Assembly: GCA_021521415.1 (NCBI GenBank) | Contig: JAIQDT010009133.1 | Coordinates: 33,610-97,609, forward strand | Direction of reading: 5' to 3' | Length of the DNA: 64,000 bases | Source of the DNA: Bidens hawaiensis | Lineage: Eukaryota > Streptophyta > Magnoliopsida > Asterales > Asteraceae | In this document: positions 35,488 through 46,790 of the stretch, piece by piece | Layout: the number at the start of each line of letters is the position of its first letter | Position numbering within the stretch: position 1 is the stretch's first letter | Position numbers and translations under genes: made by a program | Notes under the pieces: generated by a model | Told to the model about the DNA's origin: nothing | Seen by the model: only the letters and a program-made list of their open reading frames with translations | The model's database searches: none

Positions 35488-38400
35488 ATGAACTTAATTA
35501 AAATTCTGCAGATGGCCGCACACGTCGACGACAACATAATCCCTAACGTCCAAAATGTATCTCTCCGATCTATTCTCGCTAAAGACCGTCTTAACCACAA
35601 TAACTTTTCGGATTGGTTCCGAAATTTAAGGATTGTTCTAAAACAAGAAAAATTATATCATGTTTTGGAAACACCTATCCCCAACGAACCGGAAGAGGGA
35701 AGTGAGGTCGAATATATGAATTGGGTCCAACATACAGAAGATTCCATTCAAGTGTCATGCCTCATGTTGGCGACTATGGTTCCCGAAATCCAAAAGGATT
35801 TCGAAAACCATAATGCGTACGACATGATTACTCAACTTAAGGAAATGTTCCTTAAGCAATCAAGAGTTGAAAGGTTCGAAACGGTTCGAGCCTTGCATGC
35901 ATGTAGAATGGATGATAATCAACCAGTTTCAACTTATGTACTTAAGATGAAAAGTTACATTGATCGCCTCGCCAAGCTCAATTGTCCCATCTCAAAAGAG
36001 TTAGCAACGGATTTGATCCTTAACTCCCTGTCGAAAAGGTTCGACACTTTCGTGTTAAATTATAACATGAATGGGTGGGACAAAAACATTGGAGAACTTC
36101 ACTCGATGCTTAAAACAGCCGAGGCGAGTATGGGTAAAAGGGTTTTACCCGTGTTTGCGATCAATGAAGGTAGATCCAAGAATCGATCTCAACCCAATCC
36201 TAAGGCTAAGGTAGCAAAAAGAAAGGGTCCTCCTGTGCATCTTAAGGGTAAGGGCAAATCACCGGTTATGGCAAAGAAACAAAAGGTTATGGAACCGAGG
36301 GGTCATAAGGATGATCCTTGTTTTGGTTGTGGGGAGACCGGACATTGGAAACGCAATTGCCCGGTCTACCTAAAGGAGCTAAGAGACAAGAGGAATGCGG
36401 GGCATACCTCGGGTAATGTCTTTATGATTAATATTGAGCTAAATCTTATTTCTTCTAACACATGGGTATTGGATACCGGATGTGGAACTCATATTTGCAA
36501 TTGGTTGCAGGGGTTCAAAAGGAATGAAGACTTAAAGAAGGGCGAAGTGAGTCTTTTCATGGGCAACGGTGCAAGGGTGCACGTGGTCGCTAGAGGAGAC
36601 TTCACTTTATCGCTTCCAAGTGGTTTGGAAGTTGTTTTGAAAAATGTTTTGTATGCTCCTAGTTTGACTAGGAACATTATTTCTGTGCACCTTCTTAGAC
36701 AATGTAACTTTGACTTTAAATTTGTAAAATCAGAAATGCATGTATCATCTAATGGTATCTTTTATTTTAAAGCTGTACCAAACAACGGTATTTATGAATT
36801 GGTTCATGACAATACCTTAAATAGCTCATTATATCAAACTTCCACTAAAAGACTCAAAAAGGATTTGAGTGATTCCTACATTTGGCATTGTCGTCTTGGA
36901 CACATAAACAAGAATCGTGTAAATACTCTCCAAAAGAATGGTCTTTTGAAAACAAATGAGTTAGGTTCGTTTGATGAGTGTGAATCTTGTATTCAAGGCA
37001 AGATGACCAAAGAGCCTTTCAAAGGTACAAATGAAAGGGCTAAGGACTTGTTGGGTATCATACATACGGATGTATGCGGACCCTTCAAGCCAACTAGTAG
37101 GAATAGTGAAAGGTACTTCATTACCTTTACCGACGATTTTAGTCGATATGGGTATGTGTATCTAATGAAACACAAACATGAAGCCTTTGAAATGTTCAAG
37201 GAATTTCAAAATGAAGTACAAAATCAGCTCGACCGAACAATCAAGGTACTCCGCTCCGATAGAGGAGGCGAATACCTAAGTGATGCTTTTCAAAGTCATC
37301 TTAGAGATTGTGGAATTATTTCACAGCTCACTCCTCCTGGTACTCCTCAACATAACGGAGTATCCGAGAGGAGGAATCGAACACTGTTGGACATGGTTCG
37401 ATCAATGATGGCACGAAGCTCACTACCGCCATCATTTTGGGGATATGCGCTACTTACAGCGGCTCGTATTTTGAATATGGCCCCGACCAAAAAGGTGGAT
37501 CGAATACCCTATGAAGTATGGCATGGAAAGGTTCCATCCTTTTCATATTTAAGGGTATGGGGATGCATAGTTTATGTTAAACGTGACACCCCAAATAAGC
37601 TTGAGGCTCGATCCATCAGGTGTATCTTCATAGGATACCCAAAGGATGATATAGGATATATATTCTATGATCCTAGTGAACAAAAGGTGTTTGTTTCACG
37701 CAAAGGATACTTCTTAGAAACTAAGTTCCTTATGGAAGGACCTAGTGAAAAGAGAGTGGAACTTGAAGAGGTTCAAGAATCACTGGATGATACACAGTTG
37801 GTCGATACTAGCTTTCAACACGAGGATGTTGAAGGTGATCAAATGGTTGATCATACACACGTTGCTCGCAGATCTAATAGGATTAGTCGACCTCCCAAGA
37901 AATATGGATTTCTTGTGGATGATTGCTACTTGGTCGATTCGGATGAACCGATCTCCTACAAAGATGCTATGTCACAACCTGATTGTGACAAGTGGCTTGA
38001 AGCCATGAGCGCCGAGATGCAATCCATGAACGATAACCAAGTTTGGGAATTGGTTGATCGTCCACTTAACTCCAAAATGGTTGGATGTAAGTGGGTCTTC
38101 AAGAAGAAGACCGATATGCATGGAAATTTAGATACTTACAAAGCTCGACTTGTCGCAAAAGGTTTCACGCAAACTCAAGGGATTGATTATGATGAAACCT
38201 TCTCGCCGGTTGCGATGCTTAAGTCGATCAGGATATTATTTGCCATTGCAGCTCATTTTGATTATGAGATATGGCAAATGGATGTCAAGACCGCTTTTCT
38301 AAATGGATATCTTGAGGAAGATGTCCATATGGTTCAGCCTGAAGGTTTTGTCGATCCATCTAATCCTGATAAAGTATGTAAGTTAAGGAAATCAATCTAC

Positions 38401-39528
38401 GGGTTGAAACAAGCATCACGAATGTGGAATCATCGTTTTAATGAAGAAATCAAAGCGTTTGGTTTCGTCCAAAACGGTGATGAGGCGTGTGTGTATAAAT
38501 GGGCTAGTGGGAGTATAGTCATGTTCCTTATTTTGTATGTCGATGATATACTTTTATTTGGAAATGATATACCAAGTATGGAAAACGTTAAAGCGTGGTT
38601 AAGTAGTCGTTTCTCAATTAAGGATCTTGGAGAAGCGACATATATCTTGGGAATAAAGGTCTATAGGGATAGACAAAGGAAATTGATCGGACTCAATCAA
38701 AGTGCATACATTGATAAAATCCTGAAAAGGTTCAGGATGGAAAACTCTAAGAAAGGTTTGGTACCTATTCCTAGAGGAACCGTGTTAAGCTCATCCCAAA
38801 GTCCTAGCTCTAAGGAAGAGCAGGATAGGATGAAGCATGTTCCTTATGCTTCGGCAATAGGATCTATTATGTATGCAATGATGTGCACTAGACCGGACGT
38901 CTCGTATGCTTTAAGCATAACGAGTAGATACCAGCACAACCCAGGTGACAGTCATTGGATGGCTGTCAAGAATATATTAAAATACCTTAGAAGGACTAAG
39001 GATATGTTTTTAATATATGGGTCTGGTGAGGAGGAACTCGTCGTAAAGGGTTACGTGGATGCGAGTTTCCAAACTGACCGAGATGATTCTCGGTCACAGT
39101 CGGGATATGTCTTCATTTTGAATGGAGGCGCTGTCTCTTGGAAGAGTTCGAAGCAGGATGTTGTCGCGTTATCCACTACAGAATCTGAGTACATCGCCGC
39201 TTCAATGGCAGCCCAAGAGGCTGCATGGATGAAAAAGTTCATCATGGATCTAGGGATTATCTCTACCATTCAGGAGCCCCTAGAGATATTCTGTGACAAT
39301 GAGGGTGCTATTGCACAGATCAAGGAGCCTCGTGCTCATCAGAAAACGAGGCACATTGAGCGCAGATTCAACTACATAAGGGGTGAAGTTGAAAAGAGAA
39401 AGATATGTATTCATAAAGTTCATACCGATCAAAATATTGCGGACCCACTCACGAAGCTCCTCGATAGGCCAAAGCATGAGGGTCATGTTTGTGCATTAGG
39501 ACTTCGGTATTCTAGTGAGTGGATTTAA
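35488..39528 (+). CDS. Copia gag-pol polyprotein, 1346 residues, uninterrupted
   Basis: A single frame encodes capsid, protease, integrase, RT and RNase H. Gag: LKQEKLYHVLETPIPNEP and the following UBN2-type helices; finger CFGCGETGHWKRNC near residue 275. Protease: WVLDTGCGTHIC near 328. Integrase: HCRLGHINKNRV zinc-binding start near 470, then IHTDVCGPF, RSDRGGEYLS and HNGVSERRNRTLLDMV (the D, D, E residues). RT: CKWVFKKKTD, QMDVKTAFLNGYLEEDVHMV and catalytic LYVDDILLFG near 1015. RNase H: GYVDASFQTDRDDSRSQSGY, STTESEYIAA and EIFCDNEGAI. Length is normal for a plant copia polyprotein. ATG 35488 is the first in frame; ATG 35512 (MAAHVDD) is an equally likely start and follows a CTGCAG. All visible catalytic residues are kept, so this copy may be active. 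Confidence 0.95.
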   Translation: MNLIKILQMAAHVDDNIIPNVQNVSLRSILAKDRLNHNNFSDWFRNLRIVLKQEKLYHVLETPIPNEPEEGSEVEYMNWVQHTEDSIQVSCLMLATMVPEIQKDFENHNAYDMITQLKEMFLKQSRVERFETVRALHACRMDDNQPVSTYVLKMKSYIDRLAKLNCPISKELATDLILNSLSKRFDTFVLNYNMNGWDKNIGELHSMLKTAEASMGKRVLPVFAINEGRSKNRSQPNPKAKVAKRKGPPVHLKGKGKSPVMAKKQKVMEPRGHKDDPCFGCGETGHWKRNCPVYLKELRDKRNAGHTSGNVFMINIELNLISSNTWVLDTGCGTHICNWLQGFKRNEDLKKGEVSLFMGNGARVHVVARGDFTLSLPSGLEVVLKNVLYAPSLTRNIISVHLLRQCNFDFKFVKSEMHVSSNGIFYFKAVPNNGIYELVHDNTLNSSLYQTSTKRLKKDLSDSYIWHCRLGHINKNRVNTLQKNGLLKTNELGSFDECESCIQGKMTKEPFKGTNERAKDLLGIIHTDVCGPFKPTSRNSERYFITFTDDFSRYGYVYLMKHKHEAFEMFKEFQNEVQNQLDRTIKVLRSDRGGEYLSDAFQSHLRDCGIISQLTPPGTPQHNGVSERRNRTLLDMVRSMMARSSLPPSFWGYALLTAARILNMAPTKKVDRIPYEVWHGKVPSFSYLRVWGCIVYVKRDTPNKLEARSIRCIFIGYPKDDIGYIFYDPSEQKVFVSRKGYFLETKFLMEGPSEKRVELEEVQESLDDTQLVDTSFQHEDVEGDQMVDHTHVARRSNRISRPPKKYGFLVDDCYLVDSDEPISYKDAMSQPDCDKWLEAMSAEMQSMNDNQVWELVDRPLNSKMVGCKWVFKKKTDMHGNLDTYKARLVAKGFTQTQGIDYDETFSPVAMLKSIRILFAIAAHFDYEIWQMDVKTAFLNGYLEEDVHMVQPEGFVDPSNPDKVCKLRKSIYGLKQASRMWNHRFNEEIKAFGFVQNGDEACVYKWASGSIVMFLILYVDDILLFGNDIPSMENVKAWLSSRFSIKDLGEATYILGIKVYRDRQRKLIGLNQSAYIDKILKRFRMENSKKGLVPIPRGTVLSSSQSPSSKEEQDRMKHVPYASAIGSIMYAMMCTRPDVSYALSITSRYQHNPGDSHWMAVKNILKYLRRTKDMFLIYGSGEEELVVKGYVDASFQTDRDDSRSQSGYVFILNGGAVSWKSSKQDVVALSTTESEYIAASMAAQEAAWMKKFIMDLGIISTIQEPLEIFCDNEGAIAQIKEPRAHQKTRHIERRFNYIRGEVEKRKICIHKVHTDQNIADPLTKLLDRPKHEGHVCALGLRYSSEWI

Positions 39529-40309
39529 TCTGTATTTAGTGTTTGTATAAGAACGAATGTAATGGGTATCTCATGAAAATTAATTATGTTTTAATTATTC
39601 AATGAGTTATGTTCTATATTTGCATGTTTAATCCATGAATGACTTATGTTGTTCTAAACGTCCGTAGTCGATCATACTTGTGGGAACAAGTATGAAGTTA
39701 AGACTATTATGAACCCGGATTGGTTGATATTCATGTGATGAATATAGGGCATAGGTTTGCCACCAAGGTTCATAGATATTTGTGGGATACAAATATTGGA
39801 CATGATCCGCTCTCAAGGATCACTGCATGGAGTTAGTGCAATTGATCATAAGTAATCCTTGAGTAAAGGCGAGTATCATTGTGTCCTTTGACCTGAGATG
39901 CATATCGGATCTGGTTTTTCATCAAGTCTGATATCTTGACTCTATTCTTTGTTATTTTGGTAACACGATGACGTGTAAGAAAGAGCTCAGATATTATATG
40001 AGATGTCAACGAGGATGTATGCAGTCAAGATGGGATTTGTTCCTCTTATGTGTTGAGAGTTTAGATGTCTAAGGCCTGTTAAGTTAAATCGTTGAGAGAA
40101 TGATCACTCTGTGTCTCTTCGATTTGACAGGACATCTAGTAACAAAGGGATGTAATGATATGACTTACCTATATCATATCAAGTATGGACTTGAAGGGGA
40201 TGATGTTATTGAATGGCACTTAGTCAAACACACTAGGGGTGGTGACCTGTTGTTAGGCGGTATTCACCATTAGCATTAACTTCTTATGAGTCACGTGCAA
40301 GTGGGAGAT
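39529..40309. other. Copia 3' untranslated region
   Basis: About 780 bp between the polyprotein stop and the 3' LTR with no reading frame of note and no envelope-like gene. It ends with the purine tract at about 40298-40309. Confidence 0.7.
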
Positions 40310-41308
40310 TGTTGGAATACCGTATGCCCGAGACACATATTAGGTTAATGTGGCTAGCCGTGTTTGATCCAAGTCGGGTCATACCCAATAACGAGTTAGA
40401 CACACACCAATTATGTATTTGTTAAGATAAGATCTATAAGACAAATACAGAACACGACACATTCAGAAAATCGGGTTTCTGAATATTTACTTGAAAGTGT
40501 TAAATAATTAATTGGTTAATTTATTTATTCAAATAATTATTATTGGAATGATTATTTAACTATGTATTCTTTTATAAAATGGTTTATAAAAGATGGGGTG
40601 TTTATATATTTTATAAAGTATAAAATAAATAAAAAAAAAAAAAAAAAAATAAATACATATTGGGGCCGGTTTTAGGGTGGGCCCCACACCCCATTGTCTT
40701 GGTCAAATCATGTCATGTATTTGGTATGGGATACATGATCAAATACCTAACACCATGGGTATTGTTTTATGCATGATGTTAAGAATATAATGATCAAGAT
40801 ACATTATGAAAAATAGGGACTTTCAAGTAACCAAAAACACACAACTCTTTCTCTTTTCTTTCTTCTTGTTTACGGCCAAGGAAGAAAAGGAAGGCTCGGG
40901 TCTCGGTTTTTGGTGTTTAAGCTTCCTAACATAGCTCGGTGTGTGTTGGAGGCTCGGGGTATATTCCGTTTGAGGGTTTTCCTTTGAAAGTCTAGCATTC
41001 ACATCATCATCTTCTTCAACCATCAACTACATCTCTTAAAGGTTTAAGAATGTAAGTTTTACAAGCTTTGATAGTTTAGTTTTCTCGTATTACTTGATCC
41101 TTGCCTCGGGTTTCTAACATATAGATTATTGGTAATCTAATGACATGAATGAACTAGGTTGTTCATGAACATATCTTATATTAACTTGTAATATATACAT
41201 ATATATACATATGGATAGATATGTTTAGTTTGTAGATATCACGCTTCCGCCTTAATTGTGACTAGTTAAATGGTTAACTAAGTATTAATTATCCATAGAA
41301 ACCCAACA
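40310..41308 (+). repeat. 3' LTR of the copia element
   Basis: 999 bp, nearly identical to the 5' LTR. Visible differences: ACATAATTAGG versus ACATATTAGG near the start, AAATAAATTAA versus AAATAATTAA, and a different A-tract near 40630. Confidence 0.95.
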
Positions 41309-42244
41309 AAAGCGTGTCAGAGCTATGCGCCAAACTCCATGCGGCCAAAGAACAACTTGATTCCGGTGACCTCCGCATGGCCTTTCCACAAATGGGCAAT
41401 CGATATTGTGGGTCCCCTACCGCAAGCGCAAGGGCGAGTAAAATTTTTGGTAGTGGCAGTAGACTATTTCACAAAATGGGTTGAAGCCAAGCCACTAGCA
41501 AAAATCACAGCCGAGGCGATGAAGCAATTTATTTGGAGCCACATCATATGCCGTTTTGGCCTGCCCATGGAAATTGTGAGCGACAATGGCAAACAATTCA
41601 CCGACAGGAAGATATCCAGTTGGCTCAAGGAATTGCGCATCTTGCGCATCAACCAAATCTTCACTTCAGTATACCACCCTCAGGGGAATGGCCAAGTGGA
41701 GCGCGCGAACCAAAGCTTGCTGAATGGGCTGAAGAAAAGGTTGGAGGGAGAATCCCATTCATGGGTCGAGGAGCTACCTAATGTCCTGTGGGCGCACAGG
41801 ACATTAAGCAAAACCAGCAATGGCGAATCCCCGTTCAGCCTAACCTATGGAACGGAGGCTATGATTCCAGCAGAAATTGGATGCCCATCCCATAGAGTGC
41901 TCATGATGAGTAAGATTGATAACGAGCGCGAAAGGAGATTGGATCTCAACTTACTTGAAGGGCGCAGAGAGGCGGCTATCATCAGTGAAGCCAAATACAA
42001 GAAAAAACTAGAAAAATATTACAATCAACGCGTGAAAGAATGCCACTTCAAGAAGAACGATTTTGTCCTTCGGAACAATGAAGCTAGCCGCGCAATACCT
42101 CCGGGAAAAATGTCCCCCAACTGGGAGGGACCTTATCAAGTCTCGGAAGAATTGGGAAAAGGCGCATACACTTTAAAAGATTTGAATGGAAAGAAGATCC
42201 CGCGCGCATGGAACGCAGCACAACTTAGAAAATGTTTCATGTAA
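41309..42244 (+). pseudogene. Gypsy integrase, 3' part after the copia insertion
   Basis: The frame continues exactly from 32708: codons KCKA on the left join the CQSY on the right once the AAAGC duplication is counted once, completing the CxxC of the zinc finger. Then come the catalytic core markers WAIDIVGPLP (first D), IVSDNGKQF (second D) and YHPQGNGQVERAN (E). A C-terminal GKMSPNWEGPYQVSE block and a stop at 42242-42244 follow. There is no stop in this part, so the only fatal lesion here is the copia insertion itself. Confidence 0.93.
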
Positions 42245-43056
42245 AAATTGTCAAGTTTGTAATCAAGGCTTTTTAAGCCATTATAAATAATGATAAGCGC
42301 TATTTTCTCTTAATGTGTGTTCTATTACCTTTTGCATACATGTTTCACACTTCACTTTATTAATTTTGAGCAATATGACAACATTGTATTGACATCAAAA
42401 CTAAAAATAAAACGAAGTAAAACATACATGCGCGAGCTTCAAGCTCAAACGCGTTAACGAGTTTTAACTCTAAAACGTTAGGGCCTTAGCCCAATAATAT
42501 GAGCCTTAGCTCAGGGCCTTAGCCCAATAATACGAGCCTTAGCTCAAATCACTCACAACATCCATCCTACATGCTGCGCAGCTAGACCATAAAAATACCT
42601 AAACACAACTAAGGCAAAGCACATGCCAAAACATAGTTGTTAAGGTCTCAGGTCGAGATCGCGCATGGAATCGTAATGGATATCAGAGTAACACATACTG
42701 ACACGTAAAGGCTAAAAAAAACTCATAATTCCCTATAATAAATGCGCGATAACGTCGCGCAAAAGAGGAATAATGAAACGCCAAGGCACGTGTCAGCATA
42801 GTCAGGATATTGCAAAATCACTTAAAATATGACAAGGATTAAGTAAAATAATTTCCTTACAACCTTGTTCAAATTACAACGTGCAAGCATATCTTATATT
42901 CAACAAGCAAACATGCAATATAAAGAGATGAATGGGGAATGCGCAAGATGCGAATAAGGGAAAAACAAAAATTTCATTCCAAAACATAGAAATTTACAAA
43001 TTTACAAAATGATGAGATACAAACTACAAATAAAAAAAAAAAACATGAAGGGCTTC
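42245..43056. other. Non-coding spacer between integrase and the antisense gene
   Basis: Contains a short tandem GGGCCTTAGCCCAATAATA/GAGCCTTAGCTC array (about 42480-42550) in which GGGC..GCCC and GAGC..GCTC units alternate. It is the shared 3' end region of two convergent genes: gag-pol ends at 42244 and the antisense gene at 43057. Confidence 0.6.
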
Positions 43057-46000
43057 TCAAGTCTCTATATCAACGTCAGCCTCTTCATCACCCTCATCAT
43101 TACCTCCCTCAGCATCTGGCGCAGCCCGCTCCTCGTCATCTCCAAACTTGCCATAGTCAAGCTGTTCGTCTTGAATGGAGTCGTCTTCTATCACAATAGT
43201 GTCAGGAGCGGGTCCTTTGGCCACGCCAGAGCCGCTAGCAGATGCAGCATTGCCCGCGCTATATTCGCCGCCACCAGCCCCTTCACACTCGTCAAGTAAT
43301 TTCTTTAGAGCGCCGAGATCGGGCTGATCAGCAAGCGAGGCTATCTGCAAATCATAAGGAAAAGTATGAGTACAAAAAGACTAGGAAAATAAGTCAAGGT
43401 AAACTCATTAAGGTTAAAATACCTGCTCAAGGATGGGAATGGGAGTATTCAAATACTTCTCCCCCACCTCGGCCATGTCAGCGCAGACGACGTCGAGCTG
43501 ATAAGGGTAGTCGGATGGGTTCTTCTTCAGCATGCTATATTCACAGCCATCCTTAAACCCTTCAGCTCGACCCACCAAGCGCGAGGCAGCGTTGCAATCC
43601 ATCACAAGGGTTTGAAACTCGTCTGAGTATTTCATCGCATAAGCGCAACGAATCATACCCTGTGAGACTAGCCATTGGCGATCCTGCGCGAGGGAAGAAA
43701 CAGACGTCTCAAGAGCAGGAATCTGAGAGTTTAACAACTCAACAGTTTCCTTGGTCTGTTTTAGCTCTTCTCTGTCGGACGCTGCTGCCAGCCAAGGCCT
43801 CATTCCTTTCCGCTCGCGCAGCATCGAGCTCTTCTTGGCAAGACGCTGCCGTCGCCAGGGCTTCATCCTTCTCTGCCCGCGCGGCCTCAAGCTCTTTATT
43901 CAGGCGCGCAACCTCACTCTCTAATAAAGATTTGTCATTGATAGCCTGCATAAGAGTTTGATCACGCGCCTCTGCATCTAGCTCCAAATCGCGCACACGC
44001 CGCGCATACTTGGCCGCATCCGCCTCTGCTGCCTGCAGCTTCTCCCGCGCAGCCTGCAGCTCATGCCCGCGCTTCACGAAGGCAGCGTTGGCACTTGCTC
44101 GGTTCTCGCTGAGTTCTGCTTGGAGTTTCTCAGCTCTCTCTCGAGCGTCAGAAAGATTCCAAGCAGACACCTTAGCCTCTTGCTTGGCCTCCGCAAGAGC
44201 ATCACGCACCTTTACATAATCATAGCGAAGCTCTTGGGAGGCAGCAAAGAACGCAGACCCAGCAAAAAGATGGTCATTGAGCAAGTCCACGCGAACGCGG
44301 TCCTCCTGAAACCTCCTTTCAGCTGGAGGCACAGAGTGAGCCCAGAAGTCTTCACACACACCCATGGACTGAAATGAGTTATCCTCAGTAATATTCCATC
44401 TCGGGCGGTATATGTGATCGGCTTCCTGCAAACACAAAGCAACGTTCTAGTCATCTAAACACTAATATGGAAGTCCGCGCAGCGGAGCAAAACGAACTTA
44501 TACCTGCGGAGAGCAAGAAGAAAAGTCAGCGCCAGCCCCACGAGAAGGCTGCGTCACGAAATCTCGTGGCGCTACAGGGCTTGCGCGGCCACCATCGGAG
44601 TCTTCAAAATTGACCTCCTCATCATCCTCTGTAACAGGTCTTTTCTCCTGCGACTTGAAAAAATCAAAACCAGTCTCGCGAGGAGGGCTGCGCGCAGGAG
44701 GTGAGGGAGGTCTCGACGCCGCTAGATCAACGCGTAAAACAGCCTCCTGCTCCTTAGTAATCCCAATGAGGGGAGATTCAGTGCTTGCAGGAGCAGGAGC
44801 AGAACCAACGGCGCTGGCGCCGGCGCCAGCAGTGCCGCCAGCAGCTTGTGTGCCAGCTATAATTCCTATGAAAAAACCAACAAAGAGAAATGATTCTTGA
44901 CTTGATCTAAAAGAAAAAAGTCAGAAAATAAAAGCGCAATATATACCTTGGCGCACCGCCGTTCGCGAGTTAAACATCGCCATGAAGTCCATTTTCCCCC
45001 TTTTCGAGGGTAAAACAGGGGACTTTAAAGCAACCTTCGGCGCAGCCTCGGTACCTTGTTGCGCCTGAGGTTGATCCACCAAGGTCGCCGGCTCTACAAA
45101 CATTTGAGTGAGCAAAGATTCATTAATAACTCTATCGGAATCACGCTCATAAAACCATAAAGTATAAACAAAGTATACCTGTTGGAGAAGAGGAAACAGC
45201 AGGCGCAGCGCCGCTTCCCTTTTCCGCGGCGCGAAGAGAGGAGGTGGCGGCACCATACCTCGTGTGGACAGGAGGACTGCCCACACCTTGAGGCAAAGAA
45301 GACAAGGAAAACTTGGAGGTAAACCCCTTGGTTTTCTCAAGTCCCTTCGCTTGAGTAGGAGGATCCTGAGCAACAGGGGCATCATTTTTCTTCTGTTTTT
45401 TACTGGCCCCTGCGCCAGTTTTCCCTTTAGCTTTACGCTTGAGTTGTGGCACCTCAGCTTCCTCCTCCACCTCTTCTTCCGCGAGCTCCAGCTCATAGTT
45501 CTCGAGCGCATCTACAATACGTGCAACAGAAATGTTAACCAAATTTGGTATTCTAAAGGCATAAGCATAAGTACAAAGGCCTACCAGGCGCATCGCTGTC
45601 AAAGCAAAATCCCAAATCAACAGGGATGAACATATCATCGAAGCGATCGGGGAAACCAACATCCCCAGCGCCCAGCGCGACAGAGCCACCCTCCATATGC
45701 TCATCATAGGCGGCATGGACGTACTCCTTGCTTACTGCATAAAACAAGACAAATGATATCAGCAAAACGAATTATATTCGCGCAGAAATAATGCAATGAG
45801 CTAATAACTCACATAAGCCATCAACTTGGATAATAGGCTCAGTCGCGCTGTCGGTCCACCTCCTGCTCATACCAACCCCCACCAGCGCCTCCTCGCAAAT
45901 ATTCTTGGCGGGGGATGGTTCAGCAGTCAACTTATTAACCCATGCGCCAGTTGGGTCTTTAAGAACATTCTCATCCGCGGGCGCAGAGGTGATCGCGCGC

Positions 46001-46623
46001 ATGGTCATGCGGATGGGAACCACACCAGCCTTAATATAAAAAAATTTCTCAGACCAGTCATGAAGGCTTTTGAAGGAAACAGTGCAGCACTTGACCTTTT
46101 GACTGCGAGGAATGAACGAGAACCAAGAATCTTGGATTTTTGGCTTATAAAAATATTGAAAGCGCCGAGGGGTGGGCTCCTCGCGCTGAGCTTTGCACAT
46201 GAACTCAAAATGAGTCATGCGCACAAGTTTAAAAGGATGGACTTGGGATATGTGAATCCCATGAAATTGAAGCAGCGCACCCATAAACCTTGTCATCGGG
46301 AGACGAAGGTTGCAGCGAGTGAAAAAATGGCAGTATAAGGAGATATAGCCGGTGGGCGGATCTGCCGCCGTTTGCCCGGCCGCCGGGAGCAGACAGCCGT
46401 ACTCAGGGAGAAAACCCTGAGAGGCGATGAGACTGTCGAAATCAGACTGTCTCAATTTGCAGGGAATCTCATCCCACCTCTTCACTGTCTTGCCCTTCCC
46501 CACCTCCTCCGACGAGGCCTCGGCAGCCCGTTTTCCCTTGCCGGTCTTCTTCAAAGTGGACATGACTAATGATTTTACACGGCGTTTGCTGGGGGAGATT
46601 GTGGCGTCTGGGTTATCAGACAT
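43057..46623 (-). pseudogene. Seven-exon antisense gene of the gypsy element (putative gypsy-type transposon domain plus coiled coil)
   Basis: Minus-strand exons with GT-AG borders and matching phase: 46623-45813, 45734-45585, 45511-45179, 45093-44947, 44865-44504, 44425-43423, 43344-43057 (about 1030 codons). The first ATG is MSDNPDATISPSKRR. Exon 1 carries LRLPMTRFMGALLQFHGIHI, QVHPFKLVRMTHFEFMC and LHDWSEKFFYIKAG, the pattern of the Pfam family 'putative gypsy type transposon' (Transposase_28, from memory). Exons 2-5 are acidic, then lysine-rich (LKRKAKGKTGAGASKKQKK), then Ala/Pro-rich. Exon 6 is a long coiled coil (SELRYDYVKVRDALAEAK-like heptads to LNKELEAARAEKDEA). Exon 7 is acidic and ends DVDIET. 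Exon 6 has one surplus base near 43788 that breaks the frame, so this copy is probably dead; the introns and all other phases are intact. Function is unknown; antisense genes at this place are known from Tat/Retand-type elements. Confidence 0.8.
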
Positions 46624-46760
46624 ACAACTGTGAATCAAACAGAGGTTACTTCAAGAACGGAAATCTGGAAGCAAAATACAGGCTCTTAATCGGAATAAAA
46701 ATGGAAGGAAAGAAAAAGCTCTGAAATAACAATGAAGATGAAGAATAACAACTCAAAAGG

Positions 46761-46770
46761 CTTGCTTTTA
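46761..46770 (-). promoter_or_regulatory. TATA box of the antisense gene (predicted)
   Basis: On the minus strand CCTATAAAAGCAAGCC lies about 140 bases before the antisense ATG at 46623, a normal plant TATA-to-ATG distance. It sits next to a tandem repeat (46791-46998). Prediction from sequence only. Confidence 0.55.
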
Positions 46771-46790
46771 TAGGCCCAGGAGAGAGAGAA

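Larger units (their letters stand above)
32709..41308 (+). mobile_element. Ty1/copia LTR retrotransposon, apparently intact, 8.6 kb
   Basis: LTRs of 1003 and 999 bp begin TGTTGGAATACC and end AACCCAACA; the flanks carry exact AAAGC duplications (32704-32708 and 41309-41313). A primer-binding region resembling initiator-tRNA type (TGGCATCAAGAGC, from 33714) and a purine tract (AAGTGGGAGAT, ending 40309) are in place. Integrase precedes reverse transcriptase, the copia order. The polyprotein is uninterrupted. The LTRs differ, by eye, only in a few small indels including a poly-A length change, so the insertion is recent and later than the gypsy host element. Confidence 0.95.

Noticed and set aside
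44010..44377. Plus-strand Ala/Ser-rich frames opposite exon 6 of the antisense gene
   Set aside because: They are shadows of the GC-rich coiled-coil coding exon on the other strand; the minus strand has the splice sites and homology.
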